NCBI GenBank assembly: GCA_019310195.1
Contig: JAFDET010000047.1
Location: 1-13,728, forward strand
From: Deltaproteobacteria bacterium
GTDB lineage: Bacteria; Myxococcota_A; UBA9160; JAFDET01
DNA length: 13,728 bases
Direction: 5' to 3'
Shown here: in pieces, positions 1 through 6,796 of the stretch
Position numbering within the stretch: the stretch's first letter is position 1
Layout: each line of letters opens with the position of its first letter
Program-made: the position numbers and the translations under genes
The notes under the pieces: model-generated
The model's database searches: none
What the model was told of the DNA's origin: nothing
The model's input: the letters and a program-made list of their open reading frames with translations, nothing else

Positions 1-924
1 TGGTTCGGAATGAACAACATCGCGACCGAATCCGTGACTCCGGAGCCCGGATCTCCGTCGGGCGCCTTTCTGAAGATCTCAGGACTTCTGAGTATCGCGC
101 TGGTGATGGCCGCCGGAGGGCTCTATCTGCTGCTTCCTGCCCCGACCGGGTTGGGCCTTCTGAGCAAGTGGATCGTACTGCCGCTGGTGATTGCCGGCAC
201 AGTCTTTGCGATGAGATATCTGACCACCGGCGATCTAAAGGAGAACCTGAAGCGGCAGTACAGGATATTCAACGACAAGCACACCTGGGCCATGACGGTC
301 ATCTATACCATGACCTTCGGCTCTTTCATCGGCTACTCGGCGGCCTTCCCGCTGGCGATCAAGGTGATCTTCGGCTTCACGCATGTGCCGGGTCCGGATG
401 GTGCTCTGGTCCACGACGCCATCAACCCGAACGGGCCCAGCGCGCTGATGTTCGCCTGGATGGGCCCCTTCATCGGAGCCTTGATCCGTCCCGTGGGCGG
501 GTGGATCGCGGACAGAGCCGGCGGAGCGAAGGTGACCCAGATCGTCTCGATCGTGATGGTTGTGTCGGCCCTGGGAGTGGCCTACTTCATGAGCGCCGCC
601 TATCAGTCGGCGACACCGGAAGAATACTTCTGGCCCTTCTTTGCTCTCTTCATCGTTCTCTTTACGGCGACAGGTGTCGGGAACGGGTCGACGTTCCGGA
701 CCATCGCCGTGGTGTTCGATCAGGAGCAAGCGGGGCCCGTACTGGGTTGGACATCAGCGGTGGCGGCCTACGGCGCCTTCATCATTCCCAAGGTATTCGG
801 GGAACAGATCAATGCGGCGACGCCGGAATATGCTCTCTACGGGTTCTCTATCTTCTACGCGGTATGCCTGGTATTGAACTGGTGGTTCTACATGAGAAAG
901 AACGCTTATGTGAAGAACCCCTGA
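1..924 (+). CDS. narK: Nitrate/nitrite transporter, NarK-type MFS permease (5' end outside window)
   Basis: Inner-membrane MFS permease expected to import nitrate and/or exchange it for nitrite. The frame is open from base 1 and the ATG at base 10 has no ribosome site, so this is the 3' part of a longer gene. About eight hydrophobic helices are visible, matching the C-terminal two-thirds of a 12-helix carrier. Conserved NarK blocks, numbered from the first codon of the window: FGSFIGYSAAFP near 101-112, RPVGGWIADRAGG near 164-176, GVGNGSTFR at 225-233, and a nitrate-signature-like GWTSAVAAYGAFIIP at 249-263. After GNGSTF the sequence reads RTIAVVF, where many relatives have R/K-M-I-P. Its stop faces the convergent CoA ligase 118 bp away, with no clear terminator. 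G+C is visibly lower than downstream (47-60% in lines counted, against about 72% in a line counted inside the acyl-CoA operon). The family call is secure; nitrate versus nitrite preference cannot be told. Confidence 0.92.
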   Translation, partial: WFGMNNIATESVTPEPGSPSGAFLKISGLLSIALVMAAGGLYLLLPAPTGLGLLSKWIVLPLVIAGTVFAMRYLTTGDLKENLKRQYRIFNDKHTWAMTVIYTMTFGSFIGYSAAFPLAIKVIFGFTHVPGPDGALVHDAINPNGPSALMFAWMGPFIGALIRPVGGWIADRAGGAKVTQIVSIVMVVSALGVAYFMSAAYQSATPEEYFWPFFALFIVLFTATGVGNGSTFRTIAVVFDQEQAGPVLGWTSAVAAYGAFIIPKVFGEQINAATPEYALYGFSIFYAVCLVLNWWFYMRKNAYVKNP

Positions 925-1042
925 TTGCTGGAGTCCTCTGGCATGGATCAGGCTGGGTCGACGAAGATCGGCGCAGGCAGCCGCAGCTGTATTGCGATCA
1001 CAAGCTCCTGCCGGATTGAGACCGGGTCCCTCTCTTCGGGCT

Positions 1043-2671
1043 CTAGCGCCCCTCGGTGAAGACGCCGGATCCTGCGGGATCGAAGGCCTCCAGCAGGAAG
1101 CGCTCCTGGGGCTTCTCCGATGCGGTCTTCGGGATCTCGTCCACCACCTGGAGATAGGAAGGCACGAAGTTCGCCTCCAGGGCCTTGCGGCAGGCGGTGA
1201 ATACGTCGGCCGGGGAGAATGCGCCGGGGTCGCTGGGCACGATGGCGGCGACCACGTCCTTCTCGCCGGGAGAGCCGGAGGCCGCCGTCACTCCGTAGAC
1301 GAACACGTCCGAGACGCTGGGAAGCTCGGCCAGCGCCTTCTCCACGAAGCCGACGTTCACGAAGTCCCCGTTGTGCCGGATGCTGCCACCCTTGCGGTAG
1401 TCGAAGAAGAACCAGCCCTGCTCGTCGGTGTGGCCCATGTCTCCGCTGCGCAGCCAGCCGCCGTGGGTCTTCTTCGCCGAGGCCTCGGGGTTCTCGTGGT
1501 ACTCCACACTGGCGGCGCTGCCGTCGGCGGGGCGGGAGCAGATCTCTCCCACGACACCGGACGGGCACTCGTGGTCGTCGTCGTCCAGGATCTTCATCTC
1601 GAGCCCGCCCACGGGCTTCCCGAACGACCCCACGGGCCCCTCGCCGATGGGCTTGGCCGCCAGGCCGCCTTCGACGGCGCCGTACCACTCGAAGAGCTGG
1701 ACGTCGAAGCGCCGCTCGAAGGACTCCCAGATCGCCGGGGGCATCCCGGCGCTCATCACGAAGCGAACCGGATTGTCGGCGTCGTCGGGCTTCTCCGGCT
1801 CGCTGTAGATCGCCGTCGCCATACCGCCCAGCAGGGAGAACGTGGTGCAGCCGTGAGCCCGGCACACGTCCCAGAGCTTCGACTTGGTGAAGCGACGGCT
1901 GAAGACGCCGCGCAGACCCATGTTGAGCGACGGGGCCAGGGTCACCGCCTGGGCGTTCCCGTGAGTGAGGGAGAGCCCCGTATAGGGACGCTCCTCGCCG
2001 AGCCGGTAGCCGGCCAGATGCCCGACCAGCGCGAACGCGCCGAAGCGCATGTTGGCGAACACCACGCCCTTGGGATCGCCGGTGGTGCCCGAGGTGTAGA
2101 TGATCTGGAGCGGATCCATGAGGCCTTCGAGGCGGACGTCCACCGTGGGCACCGGCTTCGCCAGCACCTCCGCCAGGGAGTCGACGCCGTTCGCGTCGGC
2201 GATGAGCAGGCATTCCGCGCCCTCTCCGGTTTCGAGGGCCAGGATCCAGTCCACGCCGTCGATGGCATCCCGCGCCGCGAGCGCCTCGCCCAGGCAGTAG
2301 TCGGCGCAGACCACGCCGCGGCAGCCGGCGTTGCGCAGCATGTAGGACAGCTTCTCGCCGCGGGTGCGAGGATCGATGGGAACGAACACGCAGCCGGTGA
2401 TGGAGGCCGCGATCATCGCCTCCACGAACTCGGGATGGTTCCGCATCATCAGCGCGAAGCGGTCGCCCCGCTCCATTCCGCGAGCCACCAGGGCCGCCGC
2501 GAGCCGATTTCCGTTGGTGGCGAAGTCCGCGTAGCTGCGGACCTCGTCGGGCGTGGCGCCCCCGTCCAGGCTCAGGTGCTCGAAGGTGAGCACGTCGAGG
2601 TCCGGCTTCTCCTCCGCGCGCATCTGGATCAGGTCCGCCAGGACCATCGGGTTGCGTTCGCGCTGGGCCAT
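1043..2671 (-). CDS. AMP-forming acyl-CoA ligase (ANL superfamily, CaiC/FadD-like)
   Basis: Activates a carboxylic acid to its CoA thioester through an acyl-adenylate in the cytoplasm. The 542-aa length is normal. The P-loop YTSGTTGDPKG is at 192-202, EWYGAVEGG (adenine/acyl region) at 328-336, the ribose-binding Asp in WLRSGD at D411, the hinge region YRKGG around R426, and the C-terminal lysine motif IPKTASEK at 513-520, with K520 the likely catalytic lysine. YGAVE replaces the usual YGxTE, and the hinge reads DYRKGGSIRHNGD rather than the common DRxKD. The overall pattern is nearest crotonobetaine/carnitine-CoA ligase-like enzymes. The ATG at 2671 is preceded by GGGAGGA about 5 nt away. 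It is the last gene of the four-gene acyl-CoA run, 25 nt after the thiolase-like gene. Ligase function is very likely; the substrate is unknown. Confidence 0.93.
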   Translation of the reverse strand: MAQRERNPMVLADLIQMRAEEKPDLDVLTFEHLSLDGGATPDEVRSYADFATNGNRLAAALVARGMERGDRFALMMRNHPEFVEAMIAASITGCVFVPIDPRTRGEKLSYMLRNAGCRGVVCADYCLGEALAARDAIDGVDWILALETGEGAECLLIADANGVDSLAEVLAKPVPTVDVRLEGLMDPLQIIYTSGTTGDPKGVVFANMRFGAFALVGHLAGYRLGEERPYTGLSLTHGNAQAVTLAPSLNMGLRGVFSRRFTKSKLWDVCRAHGCTTFSLLGGMATAIYSEPEKPDDADNPVRFVMSAGMPPAIWESFERRFDVQLFEWYGAVEGGLAAKPIGEGPVGSFGKPVGGLEMKILDDDDHECPSGVVGEICSRPADGSAASVEYHENPEASAKKTHGGWLRSGDMGHTDEQGWFFFDYRKGGSIRHNGDFVNVGFVEKALAELPSVSDVFVYGVTAASGSPGEKDVVAAIVPSDPGAFSPADVFTACRKALEANFVPSYLQVVDEIPKTASEKPQERFLLEAFDPAGSGVFTEGR

Positions 2672-2696
2672 CTCGTCCTCCCGATGCCGGCGGTTC

Positions 2697-3929
2697 TCAG
2701 GCCTTGAGGACGGTCACGACCATGGCTGCGACGTCGAGTCCGATGTTGCCGCCGCCGTTCTGGGCGAGGCCGACCCGCGCGCCCTCCACCTGCCGCTCCC
2801 CGGAGCGCCCCTGCAGCTGCTCGGTGAGCTCGACGATCTGGGCGATCCCGGTGGCACCCACCGGGTGCCCCTTGCGCAGCAGCCCGCCCGACGTGTTCAC
2901 CGGAAGCCGGCCGCCGAGGCGCGTGGCGCCCTCGTCGATCAGCTTGCCGCCGTCACCCTTCGGGCACAGGCCCAGGTACTCGTAGGCCATGATCTCAGCC
3001 GGCGCCGAGGCGTCGTGAAGCTCCACCACGTCGAGATCCTGCGGGCCCGCCCCGGACTCCTCGTAGGCCTCTCGCGAGCACACCTCGCCGGCGCCGTCTT
3101 CGCCGTAGCCGTGATCCCAGCCGGAGCGCAGCACGCTGGACACCACCTTCACCGGCCGCTGGATCCCCAGCTGCCGGGCCTTGGCCTCGCTCACCAGCAC
3201 CACGGCGGCCGCGCCGTCGCCGATGGGCGAACACATGGGCCGCGTCAACGGCTCCGCGATCATCGGCGAGGCCAGCACCTCCTCGACGCTGAGGCACTCG
3301 CGGAACTGGGCCCGCGGGTTCATGCTGCCGTGGAAGGAGTTCTTGGCCGAGACTCCCGCGAAGTGCTCGGCGGTGGTTCCGTACTGCTTCATGTGGGCGC
3401 GGGCGGCCGCGGCGTAGATGTCCATGAACATGGAGCGCTTCTCGCCGGCCCCGGACGAGCCGCTCTTGGCGCCGCTCTGCTTCGCGTTCTCCTGGAGGCG
3501 CTGCATGATCTCCTGCATCGCCTCCACGTCCACCGCCCCGCTGAAGGCGCCGAACGACTTCTTCTTGTCGGGGTGGTAGAGCTTCTCCACACCGAGGGCG
3601 AGCACCACGTCGTAGAGCCCGGCGCTGACCATCGCGGCCGCCTGGTGGAGGGCGGTCGAGCCGCTGGCGCAGGCGTTCTCCACGTTGACGACGGGTAGCT
3701 TGCCGAGCCCGATGGAGCGCAAGATCACCTGGCCCCGAATGCTCTCCTGCCCGGTGACCAGGCCCGCGGCCGCGTTGCCCACGTAGGCGGCTTCCAGGTC
3801 ATCGAGCGTGAGGCCCGAGTCTCCGACAGCCGCCTGCACGGCTTCCGCGCCCAGGGCCTTGAGGCCCGTGTCCATGTGCTTTCCGAAGTGCGTCATTCCG
3901 ACGCCGGCGATGACTGCGTTGAGCCGCAT
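2697..3929 (-). CDS. SCP2-type thiolase-like protein (acetyl-CoA acetyltransferase family)
   Basis: Thiolase-fold enzyme expected to cleave a beta-ketoacyl-CoA or a beta-hydroxyacyl-CoA (aldol type). The start chosen is the ATG at 3929, with GGGAGAGG just upstream; the open frame runs 31 codons further without support. Product 410 aa. Cys87 in ENACASGST is the nucleophile, His305 lies in ELHDA, and His355 lies in GHPVGATG. The C-terminal second cysteine of classical thiolases is absent: the corresponding segment reads AQNGGGNIG (389-397), as in SCPx/SCP2-like thiolases and the Ltp2-like aldolases. Those aldolases usually need a DUF35/MaoC partner, and none is seen in the window. It lies 26 nt after the nitroreductase gene and 25 nt before the ligase, clearly in one transcript. 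Thiolytic or retro-aldol activity cannot be decided from sequence alone. Confidence 0.9.
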   Translation of the reverse strand: MRLNAVIAGVGMTHFGKHMDTGLKALGAEAVQAAVGDSGLTLDDLEAAYVGNAAAGLVTGQESIRGQVILRSIGLGKLPVVNVENACASGSTALHQAAAMVSAGLYDVVLALGVEKLYHPDKKKSFGAFSGAVDVEAMQEIMQRLQENAKQSGAKSGSSGAGEKRSMFMDIYAAAARAHMKQYGTTAEHFAGVSAKNSFHGSMNPRAQFRECLSVEEVLASPMIAEPLTRPMCSPIGDGAAAVVLVSEAKARQLGIQRPVKVVSSVLRSGWDHGYGEDGAGEVCSREAYEESGAGPQDLDVVELHDASAPAEIMAYEYLGLCPKGDGGKLIDEGATRLGGRLPVNTSGGLLRKGHPVGATGIAQIVELTEQLQGRSGERQVEGARVGLAQNGGGNIGLDVAAMVVTVLKA

Positions 3930-3955
3930 CGGGCCTCTCCCTGGTTCGGTCGCGC

Positions 3956-4744
3956 TCAGATCAGGCCGTGGCCCTTGATTCCGAGCGCCTTCTGAAGGTA
4001 TTCGAGCTCCGCTTCGCGCCACGGCAGCGGCCCCTGCGGCTGAAGCATCCCGTCCTGCTTCAGCTCCTCCGCCACTTCCTTGGAGCGCGGGAAGGACTGA
4101 TCGTAGCCGTTCATCTGGAAGAGCTCTTCGAACGGCTGTCGCGGCCGCTGCCCCCCGGCCTCCGGGGTCTCGGCGGGATAGCCCACGGTCTGCAGCAGGA
4201 GCACTCGCGTGCTCTCCGGCAGGCCCAGGTTCTGGCGAATCTGCTCGCCATGGGGCGTCCCCAGGCAGCAGGTCCCGAGCCCCTGCTCGAACGCCATCAG
4301 GGTCGCCTGGGCGATCCCCTGCCCGCAGTCCAGCTCGTTGAGGCCCGGCTGCTTGAAGACGTCGCGCATGGCTTCGAAGATCGGAATGATCTTCTCCTCG
4401 AGCTCCTGCTCCTTGCCCTCTCCCACACCGAGCGCACCGGCTCCCAGAAGCTCGCGCAGCCGGTCCGACTGCTCGTCTACGGCGGCGGTCTCCAGGTACC
4501 AGACGATGACCACCGGCGCGTAGCGGATCTGGTAGCCGGCGATGGGCGCCAGGAGCGCTTCCACCACCTCCTTGGGCGCCGTGTCCTTGAACACCACGAC
4601 CGCGCGCAGGCTCTGCACGTTGCCCCAGTGGGAGGCGATGCGCGCCGCCTCCAGCATGCGCTGGATCTTCTCCGGCTCGACGGGCCGGTGGGGGAGCAAG
4701 AAGCGTATGGAGCGCCTGTTGCCGATGACCTGCCTGAGTTCCAT
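3956..4744 (-). CDS. Nitroreductase-family flavoprotein
   Basis: Probable FMN-dependent oxidoreductase of the nitroreductase superfamily. The N-terminal RRSIRFL (10-16) is the family's FMN-phosphate-binding pattern, and the C-terminal half has GLGTCCLG (156-163) followed by VGYPAE (187-192), another conserved region. At 262 aa it is longer than the usual ~200 aa; the extra length is an acidic mid-region around 108-130 and a charged tail after about residue 200. No membrane or signal segment. ATG at 4744 with GGAGG 4 nt upstream. It lies 18 nt downstream of the acyl-CoA dehydrogenase and 26 nt upstream of the thiolase-like gene, so it is co-transcribed with acyl-CoA enzymes. An oxidoreductase acting on an intermediate of that pathway is more plausible than nitro-compound reduction, but this is inferred from position. 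Substrate unknown. Confidence 0.88.
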   Translation of the reverse strand: MELRQVIGNRRSIRFLLPHRPVEPEKIQRMLEAARIASHWGNVQSLRAVVVFKDTAPKEVVEALLAPIAGYQIRYAPVVIVWYLETAAVDEQSDRLRELLGAGALGVGEGKEQELEEKIIPIFEAMRDVFKQPGLNELDCGQGIAQATLMAFEQGLGTCCLGTPHGEQIRQNLGLPESTRVLLLQTVGYPAETPEAGGQRPRQPFEELFQMNGYDQSFPRSKEVAEELKQDGMLQPQGPLPWREAELEYLQKALGIKGHGLI

Positions 4745-4762
4745 GGTTCCTCCGCTCGGGGT

Positions 4763-5968
4763 TCAGAGCTTCTCGGCGCCGACCAGTCCGAGCAGGTCGT
4801 TACAGCCGTCTTCGATCATCGAGGCCCGCGCGTCGCGCAGCAGCTTCTCGGCCGGATACTCCCGGCTCAGTCCGTTGCCCCCGTAGATCTGCAGCGCCGC
4901 GCTGGCGACGTCGAAGGCGGTCTGGGTGCAGAACGTCTTGGAGGCGATCGAGTACTGGACCAGCGGAGGATGGGTCGAGTTGTAGAGCGAGACCCGGCGA
5001 GCCAGGGACCGCGCGGCCTCGACCTGCGCGAACATCTTGAACAGCTTCGACTTCACGTTCTGGTGCTGGAAGATCGGCACACCGCCCTGGACCCTCTCCT
5101 TCGCGTAGGCCAAGGCGTTCTCCAGGGCGGCCCGGGCCACGCCCACGAACATCGTCCCCATGCCCGCATTCGCCAGCGCCAGGACCATCTCGACCACGGC
5201 GCCGTAGGCCTCCTTGCCGATCACCATGTACTCGGCCGGGATCCGCACGTCGTCGAAGAAGATCTCGCCCTGGTTCAGCGCCCGCTGGCCCAGCTTGTCC
5301 AGGGGCGCTCCCCGGGAGACGCCGTCCAGGTCGAGCGGGACCAGAGCGACCCCGCCCCCCTTGAACCCCTCGGCGGGATCGATGGTGCAGAAGAGCGCGG
5401 CAGTGGTCGCGATGGTGCCGTTGGACACCCAGGCCGCCTTCTGGCCCTTGATGACCCACTCGTCGCCGTCCTTGCGCGCCACGCAGTTGGGGCGGACCGC
5501 CGGGTCGTCGAAGTGGGGCTGGTCGAAGGCGAGGGAGTCGCTGCCGTGATCGGGCTCGGTGATCGCCCAGCAGCCGATCTGCGGCTCGGTGGGCGAGGCG
5601 AAGCGCTCGATCAGCTCCGGCCGCGCCGAGATGCGTGCGAACATGGCCGGGAAGCCCGCCACGGCCAGGCTGATGGCCAGGCCCGAGTCGCCCCAGCCGA
5701 GCTCCTCGCTGACGAGGTAGCGCACCCGGGTGCGCTGGATCGGATCGCCGTCGCCGTCGCCGTCTTCGATCGCGTCGAACTGCAGCGCCCGGTACTGGTC
5801 GAACACCTTCCACAGCACTGAATCCTTGGCGACCACCTGTGCGGGATCCGCCAAGCGGTCCAGCTCGGCTCCGGCCGGTCGCATCACCTCCGCGGCGAAC
5901 TTGTGGGCGACGTCACGGACGGCCTGTTCCTCGTCGGAGAGGCCGACCTCGATATCCTCTAGGGGCAT
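4763..5968 (-). CDS. Acyl-CoA dehydrogenase
   Basis: FAD enzyme introducing the alpha-beta double bond of an acyl-CoA, passing electrons to ETF. The start chosen is the ATG at 5968, with GGAGG about 6 nt upstream; the frame extends 10 codons further to 5998 without a ribosome site. Product 401 aa, normal length. N-terminal helical domain ~1-125; the FAD/substrate beta-domain includes CWAITEPDHGSDS (133-145) and WVIKGQKAAWVSNG (171-184); the C-terminal domain carries QIYGGNGLSREYPAEKLLRDAR (360-381, described by ends) and the likely catalytic base Glu386 in MIEDG. A short acidic DG repeat at 69-75 is encoded by a GTCGCC-type triplet repeat and lies in an expected loop. It is the first gene of the four-gene run and has an inverted repeat 64-80 bp upstream. 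Substrate chain type cannot be deduced. Confidence 0.93.
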   Translation of the reverse strand: MPLEDIEVGLSDEEQAVRDVAHKFAAEVMRPAGAELDRLADPAQVVAKDSVLWKVFDQYRALQFDAIEDGDGDGDPIQRTRVRYLVSEELGWGDSGLAISLAVAGFPAMFARISARPELIERFASPTEPQIGCWAITEPDHGSDSLAFDQPHFDDPAVRPNCVARKDGDEWVIKGQKAAWVSNGTIATTAALFCTIDPAEGFKGGGVALVPLDLDGVSRGAPLDKLGQRALNQGEIFFDDVRIPAEYMVIGKEAYGAVVEMVLALANAGMGTMFVGVARAALENALAYAKERVQGGVPIFQHQNVKSKLFKMFAQVEAARSLARRVSLYNSTHPPLVQYSIASKTFCTQTAFDVASAALQIYGGNGLSREYPAEKLLRDARASMIEDGCNDLLGLVGAEKL

Positions 5969-6022
5969 TCCAGTTCCTCCCGACGCGGCTCGCGTCAATC
6001 TTAGACTGAATCAGGTAGCGGC

Positions 6023-6054
6023 GGGCCCGAGTATGACCTGCGTCATAAGGGCCC
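6023..6054. promoter_or_regulatory. Inverted repeat, candidate operator of the acyl-CoA operon
   Basis: TATGAC-CTGC-GTCATA at 6032-6047 is a perfect 6-bp-arm inverted repeat, flanked on each side by GGGCCC (6023-6028 and 6049-6054). It lies in the 106-bp gap between the hemolysin III stop and the acyl-CoA dehydrogenase start, 64-79 nt upstream of that ATG. Written TATGA-N6-TCATA it has the spacing of Crp/Fnr-superfamily sites, and the core TGAC-N4-GTCA resembles NNR/DNR-type boxes (TTGAC-N4-GTCAA). On the - strand a weak -10-like TCTAAGAT follows at 6005-5998. There is no T-run, so an intrinsic terminator is less likely than an operator. Which regulator binds is unknown. Confidence 0.5.
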
Positions 6055-6074
6055 GTCCCAGCGCCGATTTCGGC

Positions 6075-6734
6075 CTAGAGGGCGTCGGGAATCACGTAGC
6101 CCAGAACGCAGGAGAAGTGGCAAGCGCTTCCGGCCAGCACGAAGACGTGCCAGATGGCGTGGTTGTAGGGAAGCCGCTGCCAGGCGTAGAAGACCACGCC
6201 CAGGGTGTAGATCAGGCCCCCCAGCACGAGGAGCGCCAGACCGTCGGGGTGAACCGACTTCACGAGCGGCTCGGCGGCGATCACCACCATCCAGCCCATG
6301 GCCAGGTAGAGGGCCAGCGACAGGCGCCGCGTCCGCTGGGGGGCGGCGGTCTGGAGCACGATACCGAGGATGGCCAGACTCCAGACCAGGCCCAGGAGCG
6401 TCCAGCCCCACGCGCCGCGCAGATTCACCAGAGTGAACGGCGTATAGGTCCCCGCGATGAGCAGGAAGATGGCGGCGTGGTCCAGGCGCTGGAACACCCG
6501 CTTGGCCCCACGATGGGTGATGGCGTGGTAGAGCGTCGATGCCGTGAAGAGCAGGACCAACGTGGCACCAAAGATCGCCGCCCCCGTCACGTGCCAGGCA
6601 TCGCCGCGCAATGCTGCTGCGGCCACCAGGGTGGCGAACCCCGCGATGCTGAACAGCAGTCCCAGGCCGTGGGTCGTGGCGTGGGCGATCTCCTCGCCGA
6701 GGCTGTAGCCCGGCAGCGTGTCGTGGCCCTTCAT
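6075..6734 (-). CDS. Hemolysin III / PAQR-family membrane protein (YqfA-like)
   Basis: Seven-helix inner-membrane protein of the hemolysin III/adiponectin-receptor superfamily, 219 aa, a full-length match. The putative metal-site residues are all present: STLYH with Ser66 and His70, the Asp85 of RLDHAAIFLLIAGTYTP (83-99), and HAIWH with His192 and His196 before AGSACHF. The helical segments are evenly spaced from about residue 22 to 215. Bacterial members are thought to be metal-dependent hydrolases, possibly acting on lipid amides; true haemolytic activity is doubtful for most. No Shine-Dalgarno sequence precedes the ATG, but TACCTT lies 7 nt upstream, consistent with a leaderless transcript. 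It sits 62 nt downstream of the molybdoenzyme gene on the same strand, so read-through is possible. No functional link to its neighbours is evident. Confidence 0.92.
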   Translation of the reverse strand: MKGHDTLPGYSLGEEIAHATTHGLGLLFSIAGFATLVAAAALRGDAWHVTGAAIFGATLVLLFTASTLYHAITHRGAKRVFQRLDHAAIFLLIAGTYTPFTLVNLRGAWGWTLLGLVWSLAILGIVLQTAAPQRTRRLSLALYLAMGWMVVIAAEPLVKSVHPDGLALLVLGGLIYTLGVVFYAWQRLPYNHAIWHVFVLAGSACHFSCVLGYVIPDAL

Positions 6735-6741
6735 CGCGGCA

Positions 6742-6747
6742 AAGGTA
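6742..6747 (-). promoter_or_regulatory. Possible leaderless -10 (TACCTT) for hemolysin III gene
   Basis: On the - strand TACCTT (TANNNT) ends 7 nt before the ATG at 6734, and the intervening GCCGCG-rich spacer has no purine-rich ribosome site. Spacing and sequence match leaderless promoters in other high-GC bacteria. No convincing -35. Confidence 0.35.
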
Positions 6748-6796
6748 GGAAGCGCCGCCGATGCCGAAACCGGCCCGCCCAGCTCTTACAGAACTT

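Noticed and set aside
992..2707. 571-codon + strand open frame opposite the CoA ligase
   Set aside because: Antisense shadow; composition-driven, no motif, while the ligase on the other strand is unambiguous.
5751..5770. GTCGCC-type triplet repeat in the acyl-CoA dehydrogenase gene
   Set aside because: Only about three units coding a short Asp-Gly loop; in frame and not evidence of a mobile or regulatory element.
3968..5821. 617-codon + strand open frame across the nitroreductase and acyl-CoA dehydrogenase
   Set aside because: Shadow of two well-supported - strand genes; it crosses their boundary and has no recognisable domain.
6063..6074. GCCGATTTCGGC palindrome just after the hemolysin III stop
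   Set aside because: The stem is 4-5 bp with almost no loop and no T-run; too small to call a terminator.
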